DNA of 64,000 nucleotides from the NCBI RefSeq assembly GCF_001685015.1, contig NZ_MAYT01000027.1:23435-87434 (forward strand), given 5' to 3'. This stretch comes from Pseudobacillus wudalianchiensis (lineage in GTDB: Bacteria > Bacillota > Bacilli > Bacillales > Domibacillaceae). The notes beneath the pieces are model-generated. The model saw nothing but the letters and a program-made list of their open reading frames with translations. It did no database searches and was not told the DNA's origin. Every line of letters starts with the position of its first letter. The stretch's first letter is position 1. Positions 26,708-34,656 of this stretch are shown piece after piece. A program made the position numbers and the translations under genes.

Positions 26708-28330
26708 TTTATTTTTACTCTCTGGAAAAGTAACTTGCTTTGTTCGAACATCTACTAGCGTCGGTGAGTTTGTATTCAATGCTTCTTGGAGAACAGATTC
26801 CAGATCAGTATCTGACTGAGGACAGAAGCCTTTCCATCCGCAGGCTTCTGCTACTTTTACGAAGTCTGGGTTGGTGAGTTCTACTCCTACCTCCTCGCCT
26901 CCCTCTGCTTTGAGTTTATCTCTTTCCATTTGCAGGGCATGATTGTTCATCACAATCACGGTGATATTCAGCTCATAGCGTGAAGCGGTTAATAGGTCCG
27001 CAAGTGTCATTTGCAGTCCGCCGTCTCCAACGACCGCGACCACTTGTTTATTAGGTTTTTCAAGCTTTGCGGCCATGGCAGCCGGCAGACCGAAGCCCAT
27101 TGTCCGCCAATAGCCTGAGAATAAAACAGCTTGTTGTTTTTGAGGACGGAAGTTACGATTCATCCAAATCGTTACATTGCCAGTGTCTAGTGTAAAAATA
27201 GCATCTTCCGCGGCTGTTTGATCGAGAGCACGGACAATTCGTGACGGATGGATCGGATAACCGGCCGTTTTGCCTTCCTGTTCATTTTGCCGGGTCCACT
27301 TTTCTTTTATCTCACGGCAAGAGCTGATCCAGTCTTCCGAACGTTGAAATCCTTGCAAGCTCTCTGTTAATAACGGAATCACTTCCTGTGTTTCTCCGGT
27401 TATTCCAAGTTCTGTCGGTATGCCTTTTTCAATTTTATCAAAATTCTTGTCAATTTGAATGATGCGTGCATCAGTTGGCACGTATCCCTCAGGCCACCAT
27501 GTCGTACCGGCTAACAAGACAACGTCCGCTTTTTTAAATACTTCAGGCGCATAAGGGTTTCCGCCTTCACCAATTCCCTGCAATAGATTTGGTGAAGATT
27601 CATCAAATAGTCCCTTTCCGCCTAGGCTTGTCAAAATGCCGGCCCCCCATCTTTCCGCCAGTTCCTCAACGGCCTCTGGTGCAGCTGCTGAACCAGCGCC
27701 CGCCATAATCATTGGCCGCTTAGCGGTTTTCATAATCGCTGTTGCCTGTTCTAAGCTTTCCTTCGTAAACGTAGACACTCCTTCAATAACGGTTGGCAGC
27801 GGCCGTGGTTTCACTGTAACAATTTTATCGAAAAGATCTTTTGGAACAGACAAATGACTCACTACCCGTTGTCCCAATGATGTTTGGGCTGCTTTGTGAA
27901 GAAGCTCAATAATAGCATCCTGGCTCGCTAAGTTTTCCGAATAAGAAGCAAACGGCTTTAGAAGCTCTTGCTGGTTGATATATTGCTTATAGGCCATTCC
28001 GATCTTATTGCGAGGTGCTTGTCCGGTAATGACGAGGACAGGTGCTTTATCCGCATACGCATCTCCCAGCCCGTTCAACAAATTAGCAGCGCCTGGCCCC
28101 ATTGTAGCGGTGCAGACAGCAAGATTGCCTGTCAATTTCGCTTCTGCTGATGCCATGAAAGCAGCCGTTGACTCATGTTTAACGGCAATAAATTTAATTT
28201 TATCCTGTTTAGCTAAGGCATCAATGAGACCAAAAATAGCATCGCCCACTACGCCGTAAATTCGCTTTACACCGAATAGAGACAACTGATCAAGTATCAA
28301 TTCGGCAACCGTTCTTTCTGTTTTTTCCAT
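26705..28330 (-). CDS. ThDP-dependent pyruvate oxidase-like enzyme (YdaP-type)
   Basis: A 541-residue member of the acetolactate synthase/pyruvate oxidase superfamily. The N-terminal ThDP (PYR) domain holds the catalytic glutamate in VKHESTAAFM. The central domain binds FAD. The C-terminal PP domain carries the ThDP-Mg motif VGDGGLQMTLADLLTAS ending in MNN. Closest in memory is B. subtilis YdaP, a general-stress protein thought to be a pyruvate oxidase, which would convert pyruvate to acetate or acetyl-phosphate and CO2. It is monocistronic. GGGGG lies upstream of ATG 28330. Confidence 0.85.
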   Translation of the reverse strand: MEKTERTVAELILDQLSLFGVKRIYGVVGDAIFGLIDALAKQDKIKFIAVKHESTAAFMASAEAKLTGNLAVCTATMGPGAANLLNGLGDAYADKAPVLVITGQAPRNKIGMAYKQYINQQELLKPFASYSENLASQDAIIELLHKAAQTSLGQRVVSHLSVPKDLFDKIVTVKPRPLPTVIEGVSTFTKESLEQATAIMKTAKRPMIMAGAGSAAAPEAVEELAERWGAGILTSLGGKGLFDESSPNLLQGIGEGGNPYAPEVFKKADVVLLAGTTWWPEGYVPTDARIIQIDKNFDKIEKGIPTELGITGETQEVIPLLTESLQGFQRSEDWISSCREIKEKWTRQNEQEGKTAGYPIHPSRIVRALDQTAAEDAIFTLDTGNVTIWMNRNFRPQKQQAVLFSGYWRTMGFGLPAAMAAKLEKPNKQVVAVVGDGGLQMTLADLLTASRYELNITVIVMNNHALQMERDKLKAEGGEEVGVELTNPDFVKVAEACGWKGFCPQSDTDLESVLQEALNTNSPTLVDVRTKQVTFPESKNK

Positions 28331-28512
28331 AAGAATCGGAACCCCCTGTTTAAATTTTTTACTATATTGATTCTTTCACTAAAATGGAATGGCTAAACTT
28401 TCTATTTTTATCATCATCTTGTAGTTTGCTTCATTTGAAAATCTTTCTTTAAGTTTGTTATTCTTAGTACTGAACGCGGAATGGATAATTCAGATAAAAG
28501 GAGATATGCCAA

Positions 28513-29337
28513 ATGAATTTTGTAACGTTAAATAACGGCTTAAAAATGCCTCAGCTTGGCTTCGGAGTTTGGCAGGTAGAGGATGATCAGGCAACTATTG
28601 CGGTAGCAAACGCGATCGAGGTTGGATACAGATCGATCGATACAGCGATGGTGTATCAAAACGAAAGCGGTGTTGGCAAAGCGATCCAGCAATCTTCTGT
28701 CCCTCGTGAAGATTTGTTCATTACCACCAAGGTTTGGAATAGCGATCAAGGCTATGAAAATACACTGCGGGCTTTTGACGACAGTTTAGAGAGATTAGGG
28801 CTTGATTACGTTGACCTGTATCTTATCCACTGGCCTACTCCAAAATATGATGAATATGTAGATACATACAAGGCGTTGGAAAAGCTTTATCATGATGGAC
28901 GGGTAAAAGCCATCGGCGTATGCAACTTTGACATTGAACATTTAGAGCGTATTTTAAAAGAGTGCGATGTGAAGCCTGTATTGAATCAAGTAGAATGCCA
29001 CCCCTATCTTGCCCAAAATGAAATGAAAGAATTCTGTGCAAAACATGATATTTACGTGGAAGCATGGAGTCCGCTTGAGCAAGGAGGAGATGTGCTGAAG
29101 GATTCTGCCATTCAACAGATTGCGGAAACACATCGTAAATCACCGGCTCAAGTTGTGCTGCGCTGGCATTTACAAAATAATACGATTGTCATTCCTAAAT
29201 CCGTTACCCCATCCCGAATTGAAGAGAATTTCAATGTATTTGATTTTGAATTGTCACCAGACGAAATGAGAATAATCAACGGATTGAACCGCAACCGCCG
29301 CAAAGGCCCGGCACCAAGCGAAATGAATATCCGATAA
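28513..29337 (+). CDS. Aldo/keto reductase (YtbE/YvgN-like)
   Basis: A 274-residue NADPH-dependent aldo/keto reductase. The catalytic tetrad is visible as D in YRSIDTAMVY, Y in VYQNESGVG, K in FITTKVWNSDQGY and H in YLIHWPTP. The NADP-binding segment IPKSVTPSRIEENFNVFDF is conserved. Such enzymes reduce methylglyoxal and other reactive aldehydes. AAAGGAG precedes ATG 28513. It is divergent from the ThDP oxidase across 182 nt and has its own terminator. Confidence 0.92.
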   Translation: MNFVTLNNGLKMPQLGFGVWQVEDDQATIAVANAIEVGYRSIDTAMVYQNESGVGKAIQQSSVPREDLFITTKVWNSDQGYENTLRAFDDSLERLGLDYVDLYLIHWPTPKYDEYVDTYKALEKLYHDGRVKAIGVCNFDIEHLERILKECDVKPVLNQVECHPYLAQNEMKEFCAKHDIYVEAWSPLEQGGDVLKDSAIQQIAETHRKSPAQVVLRWHLQNNTIVIPKSVTPSRIEENFNVFDFELSPDEMRIINGLNRNRRKGPAPSEMNIR

Positions 29338-29341
29338 TAGA

Positions 29342-29390
29342 AAAAGACCGCAGCATTGGAATACGTTCAGTTCAATGCCGCGGTCTTTTA
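29342..29390. terminator. Terminator between the AKR and MBL-fold genes
   Basis: AAAAGACCGC-A-GCATTG (29342-29358) pairs with 29373-29389 with one mismatch, ending in T4. It separates two convergent genes. Confidence 0.88.
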
Positions 29391-29397
29391 TAAAAAC

Positions 29398-30168
29398 TTA
29401 TAATTCAAGGGATTCCCCAAAACCGACTATTTTTACATTTGTTTTATGATCCTTTAAACGTTCTTTAAGGTCCACATCATGGCGAACCATCATTGGGACA
29501 ATTGGAAAACTTTGTTTTAGTCCGTCTAAAACCTCTCGTCTTTTCGCTTCCTCTTCTGTAGGAAAGTTGTGAACCGGAATGACAGTGTGAACATCTAAAA
29601 GATGTCTGATTGCATATTCCGCTTCCCTTGCTCCCATCGTTAAAATGTCAGAACAAGATAAGATCGCCACTTTAGGTTCATATAAGTCTTGAATGATTTT
29701 CATTTCCACTGTTAATCCTGTGTCACCAGATATATATACTGTTTCTTCTTGATCTGACTCCAAAATAAAACCACATGATACTCCGGCATATGTAGGGTTT
29801 CCGTGTATTTCTTGATAGGAACTAGTATGCATGGCCGGTACCATGGTCATTTGCACGGTCGTTTCGGCAGCTTTCATTGTACCGCTAATATTAAGTGGCA
29901 TTACATTAAATCCCTCATTAAGTAAAATGAGCGCTAACTCATACTGAGCAAGAACTTGCACTTTTGGATTGACTTCTTTTATGAACGACAAACCTTCTGT
30001 GTGATCAAAATGACCATGTGTCAGCAGGGCAACATTTGCACTCTCCATATATTGTTTTAATTCCTCTTCACTACTTCCTGGGTTCATGGAATAAAAAGGA
30101 TCTACCAAGATATTTAAACTTTCATATTCAATGTTTAGCATAGCATGTCCTAGTCGTGTAATTTTCAT
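29398..30168 (-). CDS. Metallo-beta-lactamase-fold hydrolase (UPF0173/UlaG-like)
   Basis: A 256-residue metal-dependent hydrolase. The zinc motif is LLTHGHFDHTEG, with the later metal ligands in the MHT, SGDTGL and PVHNFPT segments. The N-terminus MKITRLGHAMLNIEY is typical of the UPF0173/YtkL group. Its substrate is unknown. GGAGGGG lies about 20 nt before ATG 30168, rather far, so the start is uncertain. It follows the Old Yellow Enzyme gene on the same strand by about 190 nt, past a terminator, so it is probably a separate unit. Confidence 0.8.
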   Translation of the reverse strand: MKITRLGHAMLNIEYESLNILVDPFYSMNPGSSEEELKQYMESANVALLTHGHFDHTEGLSFIKEVNPKVQVLAQYELALILLNEGFNVMPLNISGTMKAAETTVQMTMVPAMHTSSYQEIHGNPTYAGVSCGFILESDQEETVYISGDTGLTVEMKIIQDLYEPKVAILSCSDILTMGAREAEYAIRHLLDVHTVIPVHNFPTEEEAKRREVLDGLKQSFPIVPMMVRHDVDLKERLKDHKTNVKIVGFGESLEL

Positions 30169-30322
30169 CTCATCGACGCCAGTGCGTCCGTCCCCTCCTC
30201 ACCATTCGAATAAAATATTCTTATTCTGAATCAGGGGCTTGTATCCCTCATTTCTATAATTTTTTGTTAGTAGGTTTTTTACTTTTTTATGAAAATGAAC
30301 TGCAAGACAAAGAGAAAAACAA

Positions 30323-30356
30323 AGAAGTCCACTCTTTTCTTTTAGAATGGACTTCT
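30323..30356 (-). terminator. Terminator after the Old Yellow Enzyme gene
   Basis: On the minus strand AGAAGTCCA and TGGACTTCT form a 9-bp stem followed by TTGTTTTT, 5 nt past the stop codon. Confidence 0.8.
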
Positions 30357-30360
30357 ACGA

Positions 30361-32370
30361 TTACTCAACAACAGCTTCTGCATTTGCTGCCTTGTTTTCT
30401 CTCTGAAGGCCAATTTGCAAAGAGGTCATCAATCCTTCATGTGTAGCTTCTTCTAAGGTCCTCGGGGCTAAGCAATCACCTATTTGATAAATTTCGGGAA
30501 CCAAGTGTTTAATGCTGTTATAGAGTTCTACATTTGGGATGCGGCCAAGCGATAGAATAACAGAGTCCCAATTCTCAATGGTCTCCTTTTCATAGGAGAA
30601 CAAGTTCCGGATAATCACTTGATTATTTTTTATTTCACCGAGATCATAATGCGGCACCATTTTGATCTTTAACTGATAAAGCTTTTTCAAATATTCATTT
30701 CGCAAGTACTGATGAACCTCTTCACCGATGTACAGCTTTGATGAAATCAATGTGACTTGATGACCTTTTTCTGCAAGATGAATGGCGGCTTCTATTCCAG
30801 GCCAATCTCCTCCGAAGTCAAACACTAATACATGTTTCCCGATCTCTTGACTTTGGCTGCTGAAAAGTTCTTCGACTGTCTGCACTCTTGCATCATGAAT
30901 TCCAGGAATGTTAGGGATAAACGCTCTTGAACCGCTGGCACATACCACAGCATCCGGTGCCGTATTGAGAATGTCTTCTGGTCCTACGTCCCAGCCAAGC
31001 TTCATTTGCACGCTGCTGTTTAGCAGCTTTCTTCTATAATTATCAAGCATCGTTTCGGCTAATTCTTTCCTCATCGGTGCACGTTTTAATGTATGCAATA
31101 GTCCGCCGACCTCCTCAGACTTATCAGCCAATATGACTTCATGCCCCAGCTCATCTAACGTTAAAGCCGCTTTTAAACCAGCTGGACCGGCGCCTATCAC
31201 CATTACTTTCTTTTTCTCTCTAGCGCTTCTTTCAAGAGTCTGAACCTCTATTTCTTTTCCGGTCGATGGGTTTTGGACACAGCCGATCGGCAGCCCTTTA
31301 TGGTAATGCCCAATGCAGGCTTGAAGGCAGCCGAGACAAGCATCGATTAAATGATGATTTCCTGATTTTGCTTTATTCGGCATTTCCGGATCGACAATTA
31401 ATGCTCTCGTCATCCCAACGACATCCGCTTTTCCTTTCGCCACGATTTGTTCTGCTTCAACCGGGTCCACTATACGGGAGCCGACAAATACGGGCACAGC
31501 ACCAGCCATCCGTATGTTGAATGCTTGCGGAGAAACGTAAGCATGCTTCATCGGAGACGGCGGCACAATGTGTGTTGAACCTGCATATGTGCTGGAATCT
31601 CCTGCCGTTACGTTTACAAAGTCTACTCTTACTTGATCTACTAGGTATTCTACGATTTTTACCGCATCTTTAACATCTGTTCCGTCCATCGTCATTTCAT
31701 CAGCGCTCATCCGAATTCCGACAGTAAAGTCCTTGCCTACTTCTTGCCATACGCGCTTCATGACTTCAACGATGAACCTCATTCTGTTCTGGAAGGTTCC
31801 CCCGTATTCGTCAGTGCGCTGATTCGTATGTTCTGACCAGAACTGTGCGGGGAGGTAGCCGTGTGAACAGCAAATCTCTACTCCATCCATTCCTCCCTCT
31901 TTTGCCAATCGTGCTGAAAGGGCAAAGCCTTCAATCACTTCTTGAATCTCTTCCACGCTCATTGGCCTTGGCATTGTCCCAAATCGTAAACTCGGCACAG
32001 CAGACGGCGCCCAAGCTGGACTGCGATAATCGCTTGAGACCACCTCTCTTCCTCCATGGAACAGCTGCTGAACAACCTTCGTTCCATATTGATGAACTTC
32101 TTTAGTCAATTCTAAGTAAGCTGGTACCACTTTTTTATCAAAACCGGCAATGGTATTGGTCGTCAGCATCCCTGATGGATGAACAGCAGCCGCTTCCAGG
32201 ATTAATAGTCCTGCTCCTCCTTTTGCTCTTGCTACGTGATACGCTGTCATATCAGAGGTAGGAATACCGTTGATGACATGATTTGTCTGATGAGCTGTAC
32301 TTAGTATTCTATTCGGCAGCTCCATGCAGCCAATCGTTACTGGGCTAAATAAGTGCTTGAATTGTGTCAT
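30361..32370 (-). CDS. Fe-S flavoenzyme of the Old Yellow Enzyme / dienoyl-CoA reductase class
   Basis: A 669-residue enzyme. Residues about 1-370 are the FMN-binding TIM barrel of Old Yellow Enzymes (HGGREVVSSDYRSP, SHGYLPAQFWSEHTNQRTDEY). A four-cysteine cluster site CLGCLQACIGHYHKGLPIGC follows, then a second half with an FAD motif VMVIGAGPAGLKAALTLDELG. This layout is shared by 2,4-dienoyl-CoA reductase, trimethylamine dehydrogenase and N-methyl-amine demethylases such as DgcA. A divergent sigma-54 activator and a symporter beyond it argue for use of an imported compound, perhaps a methylated amine, over fatty acid oxidation. The minus-strand sigma-54 promoter at 32412-32426 drives it. 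GGGAGTGA precedes ATG 32370. Confidence 0.88.
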   Translation of the reverse strand: MTQFKHLFSPVTIGCMELPNRILSTAHQTNHVINGIPTSDMTAYHVARAKGGAGLLILEAAAVHPSGMLTTNTIAGFDKKVVPAYLELTKEVHQYGTKVVQQLFHGGREVVSSDYRSPAWAPSAVPSLRFGTMPRPMSVEEIQEVIEGFALSARLAKEGGMDGVEICCSHGYLPAQFWSEHTNQRTDEYGGTFQNRMRFIVEVMKRVWQEVGKDFTVGIRMSADEMTMDGTDVKDAVKIVEYLVDQVRVDFVNVTAGDSSTYAGSTHIVPPSPMKHAYVSPQAFNIRMAGAVPVFVGSRIVDPVEAEQIVAKGKADVVGMTRALIVDPEMPNKAKSGNHHLIDACLGCLQACIGHYHKGLPIGCVQNPSTGKEIEVQTLERSAREKKKVMVIGAGPAGLKAALTLDELGHEVILADKSEEVGGLLHTLKRAPMRKELAETMLDNYRRKLLNSSVQMKLGWDVGPEDILNTAPDAVVCASGSRAFIPNIPGIHDARVQTVEELFSSQSQEIGKHVLVFDFGGDWPGIEAAIHLAEKGHQVTLISSKLYIGEEVHQYLRNEYLKKLYQLKIKMVPHYDLGEIKNNQVIIRNLFSYEKETIENWDSVILSLGRIPNVELYNSIKHLVPEIYQIGDCLAPRTLEEATHEGLMTSLQIGLQRENKAANAEAVVE

Positions 32371-32411
32371 GTTTGTTCACTCCCGAAAATTAGGATTTTC
32401 CTTCTTAATAA

Positions 32412-32426
32412 GCAAAAATCATACCA
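32412..32426 (-). promoter_or_regulatory. Sigma-54 promoter of the Old Yellow Enzyme gene
   Basis: The minus strand reads TGGTATGATTTTTGC. The invariant GG and GC are ten bases apart and TTGC is exact, with TGGTAT in place of TGGCAC. It lies 42 nt before the start codon. Confidence 0.75.
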
Positions 32427-32520
32427 ACTGAGATCTAGTCGCTATTGACCCAGAGATCACTTCATGTTGACGAACTATTCTTACAATTTTCCGTGTTATC
32501 CCTTATAATGAAATTTATAG

Positions 32521-32640
32521 TGAACCTTTTTTGCAGAAATGTTGCAAAAAAGGTTCATCCTCCTTTAAAACCTAGGTTCCTATTCAACAGATGCCTCTTG
32601 TTTTTAAAAAATCAGTCCGTTTTGATGCAAAAAAGGTTCA
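32521..32640. promoter_or_regulatory. UAS repeats of the second sigma-54 activator
   Basis: TGAACCTTTTTTGCA (32521-32535) and its exact complement TGCAAAAAAGGTTCA (32543-32557) form a dyad with a 7-nt spacer. A third exact copy of the second arm lies at 32626-32640. The dyad centre is about 127 bp upstream of the -12 element of the Old Yellow Enzyme promoter, a classic enhancer distance. The third copy is 27 nt before the activator gene, where binding could repress it. Confidence 0.8.
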
Positions 32641-32667
32641 ATTTTAATAGAAGGAAGTGAAAATAGG

Positions 32668-34419
32668 GTGAGTGTAAAAACTAAAAAAGCAGTTTCTGTA
32701 TTCTCTCATATCCGCATAAAAGAACTGGAAAATTGGCTGCCCTTTCAGGAGGGTCCTATTCTAGTAGTAGACCGGTCCCTTCATTTGTTAGGTGTACTGG
32801 ATGAGTCCTGTTTTTGGAGAAAAAGAGCAGAAGGGAAAAACGAGCCAGTTGAAAAATGTATGAGTCTCTGTTTTTTAAGGATTACTTCCTTATCTGATTT
32901 AGACGAGAACGCCCCCTGCCAATATGACTTTTTCATTATAGAGGATGGAGACCAATACATATGCTATACGGCTTCTGAAGCGAGAGAGTGGAAATATCAA
33001 CAAAAAGTGAGTGGACTGTTAGGGATCAATCAGTCACTTCATGAACAGCTCGAGATCGCTTTGCAAAAGAATAAAGAATTTACTCAAATATTAAACTCTA
33101 GCTATGATGAAATTTTTGTTACCGACGCAAAGGGCAATGTATTATTTGTAAGTGAATCGTGCAAGCATTTTACAGGTCTGCCTCCAGAGGCATTCATGAA
33201 TAAAAATATCCGAGAGCTGGTAGCCAAAGGCATTATTACGAATTCAGTCACCCTGAAAACAATGGCTACCCACACGATCCATTCTGTAGAACAGGAGTAT
33301 CCAAGTGGCAAAACGGTTTTGGCTACGGCAAAGCCTGTTTTTGATAAGGAAGGGAAACTGTATCGAGTGGTGTGCAATTCACGGGATATTTCAGAACTCG
33401 TGGAAATGAAGAGACGTTTGACAAACAGTCAATCTGCTCAACAGGATCATAGTGAGCCAATCATACAAAAGACAATTGGCGGTCAAAAGTTTATCACTCA
33501 ATCTCAAAACATGATCTCTACTCTCCAGCTTGCTGAAAGAATTTCGCCTACAGACTCCTCTATTTTCATCCACGGTGAATCTGGTGTTGGAAAGGGTGTT
33601 CTCGCTAAAATTGTTCATGAGTCCAGCCCAAGAAGAAACAAACCGTTTGTCCAAGTAAATTGTGGTGCTATCCCTGAAAACCTATTGGAATCAGAATTAT
33701 TCGGGTACGAAGCGGGAGCTTTCACAGGAGCGAACAGGCGCGGAAAGTCCGGTCTTGTTGAGATGGCCAATGAAGGAACTTTGTTCTTAGATGAAATTGG
33801 CGAAATGCCATTAGGGCTGCAGGTGAAAATTCTGCACTTAGTACAGGATAAAGCCTTCAAAAAAGTGGGCGGCACTGTTGAGAAGCAAGTTGATATCCGT
33901 ATCATTTCGGCCACAAACAAAAACTTGATGCAAATGATTGAAGAAAAGACATTTCGGCAGGATCTGTACTACCGTTTGCACGTGGTGCCGCTCTACATTC
34001 CTCCTTTAAGAGAACGCAAACAGGACATTTCATTGTTAACAGATTACTTTCTCGAAAAATTCTGCAGTAAATACTCTCGTTCCGTCGAGCTGAATGAGGA
34101 TACAAAGCTGCTAATTCAACTGCAGGAGTGGAAAGGAAATGTCAGAGAGTTAGAGAATTTCATTGAACAAATAGTCGTCACGACACAGAAACCGATGATC
34201 TCTATGGAAGACCTCCCTTTGGCTATGAAACAAATGATTCATAACGAAAATCATTTGACCCTGCAGCAGATGACATTAAAAAAAGCCGTAGAGGAAACGG
34301 AAAAACAAGTTCTTTCTCACGCCTTAAAGCAGCATAAAACGACGAGAAAGATAGCGAAGGCGCTTGGAGTGAACCAAACGACCATCATGAGAAAGCTCCG
34401 TAAATATAAATTAACTTAA
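32668..34419 (+). CDS. Sigma-54-dependent transcriptional activator, PAS-AAA+-Fis
   Basis: A 583-residue enhancer-binding protein. Residues 1-130 are a unique N-terminal region, 140-245 a PAS domain, about 270-500 the AAA+ domain with Walker A GESGVGKG (303-310), an intact GAFTGA loop (350-355) and LFLDEIGEMP, and the end is a Fis-type helix-turn-helix (RKIAKALGVNQTTIMRKL). It has no receiver domain, so it likely senses a ligand. GTG 32668 follows AAGGAAG by 10 nt. It lies between an Old Yellow Enzyme gene and a symporter pair, both with sigma-54 promoters, and probably drives both. Confidence 0.92.
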   Translation: MSVKTKKAVSVFSHIRIKELENWLPFQEGPILVVDRSLHLLGVLDESCFWRKRAEGKNEPVEKCMSLCFLRITSLSDLDENAPCQYDFFIIEDGDQYICYTASEAREWKYQQKVSGLLGINQSLHEQLEIALQKNKEFTQILNSSYDEIFVTDAKGNVLFVSESCKHFTGLPPEAFMNKNIRELVAKGIITNSVTLKTMATHTIHSVEQEYPSGKTVLATAKPVFDKEGKLYRVVCNSRDISELVEMKRRLTNSQSAQQDHSEPIIQKTIGGQKFITQSQNMISTLQLAERISPTDSSIFIHGESGVGKGVLAKIVHESSPRRNKPFVQVNCGAIPENLLESELFGYEAGAFTGANRRGKSGLVEMANEGTLFLDEIGEMPLGLQVKILHLVQDKAFKKVGGTVEKQVDIRIISATNKNLMQMIEEKTFRQDLYYRLHVVPLYIPPLRERKQDISLLTDYFLEKFCSKYSRSVELNEDTKLLIQLQEWKGNVRELENFIEQIVVTTQKPMISMEDLPLAMKQMIHNENHLTLQQMTLKKAVEETEKQVLSHALKQHKTTRKIAKALGVNQTTIMRKLRKYKLT

Positions 34420-34451
34420 TTCTTAAATAAATTGACTGAATGTTTAGAATT

Positions 34452-34467
34452 CGGCACAAGATTTGCA
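34452..34467 (+). promoter_or_regulatory. Sigma-54 promoter of the symporter operon
   Basis: CGGCACAAGATTTGCA gives GGCAC, five bases and TTGCA, a near-perfect -24/-12 element. It lies 43 nt before the small accessory gene. I find no copy of the TGCAAAAAAGGTTCA site close by. Confidence 0.85.
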
Positions 34468-34509
34468 TTATAAAAGTGAATTCATTTTATTACGAAGGGG
34501 GCGCTTAAG

Positions 34510-34656
34510 ATGGGAGAACTGATTTTCTGTTTTGGATATGGAGGGTCTTTAATCGTTCTAGGCCTTATCACAAGAGTATTTATCCTCAGGATGGAGAAGG
34601 ACGTAGCTCCACAACAGGATCAAACAGACACGATAGATGAAAAGGTGGGGATCTAA
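34510..34656 (+). CDS. Symporter small accessory protein
   Basis: A 48-residue protein with one membrane helix: GELIFCFGYGGSLIVLGLI comes first, then a short charged tail (RMEKDVAPQQDQTD). Small proteins of this design directly precede sodium:solute symporter genes in Bacillaceae and are named symporter small accessory proteins; they probably bind the transporter. GAAGGGGG lies upstream of ATG 34510. Its TAA abuts the TTG start of the symporter, so translation is coupled. It is first in the sigma-54-driven operon. Confidence 0.8.
   Translation: MGELIFCFGYGGSLIVLGLITRVFILRMEKDVAPQQDQTDTIDEKVGI

Noticed and set aside
30264..30446. Plus-strand frame between the MBL-fold and Old Yellow Enzyme genes
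   Set aside because: It overlaps the terminator and 3' end of the enzyme gene and has no ribosome site.
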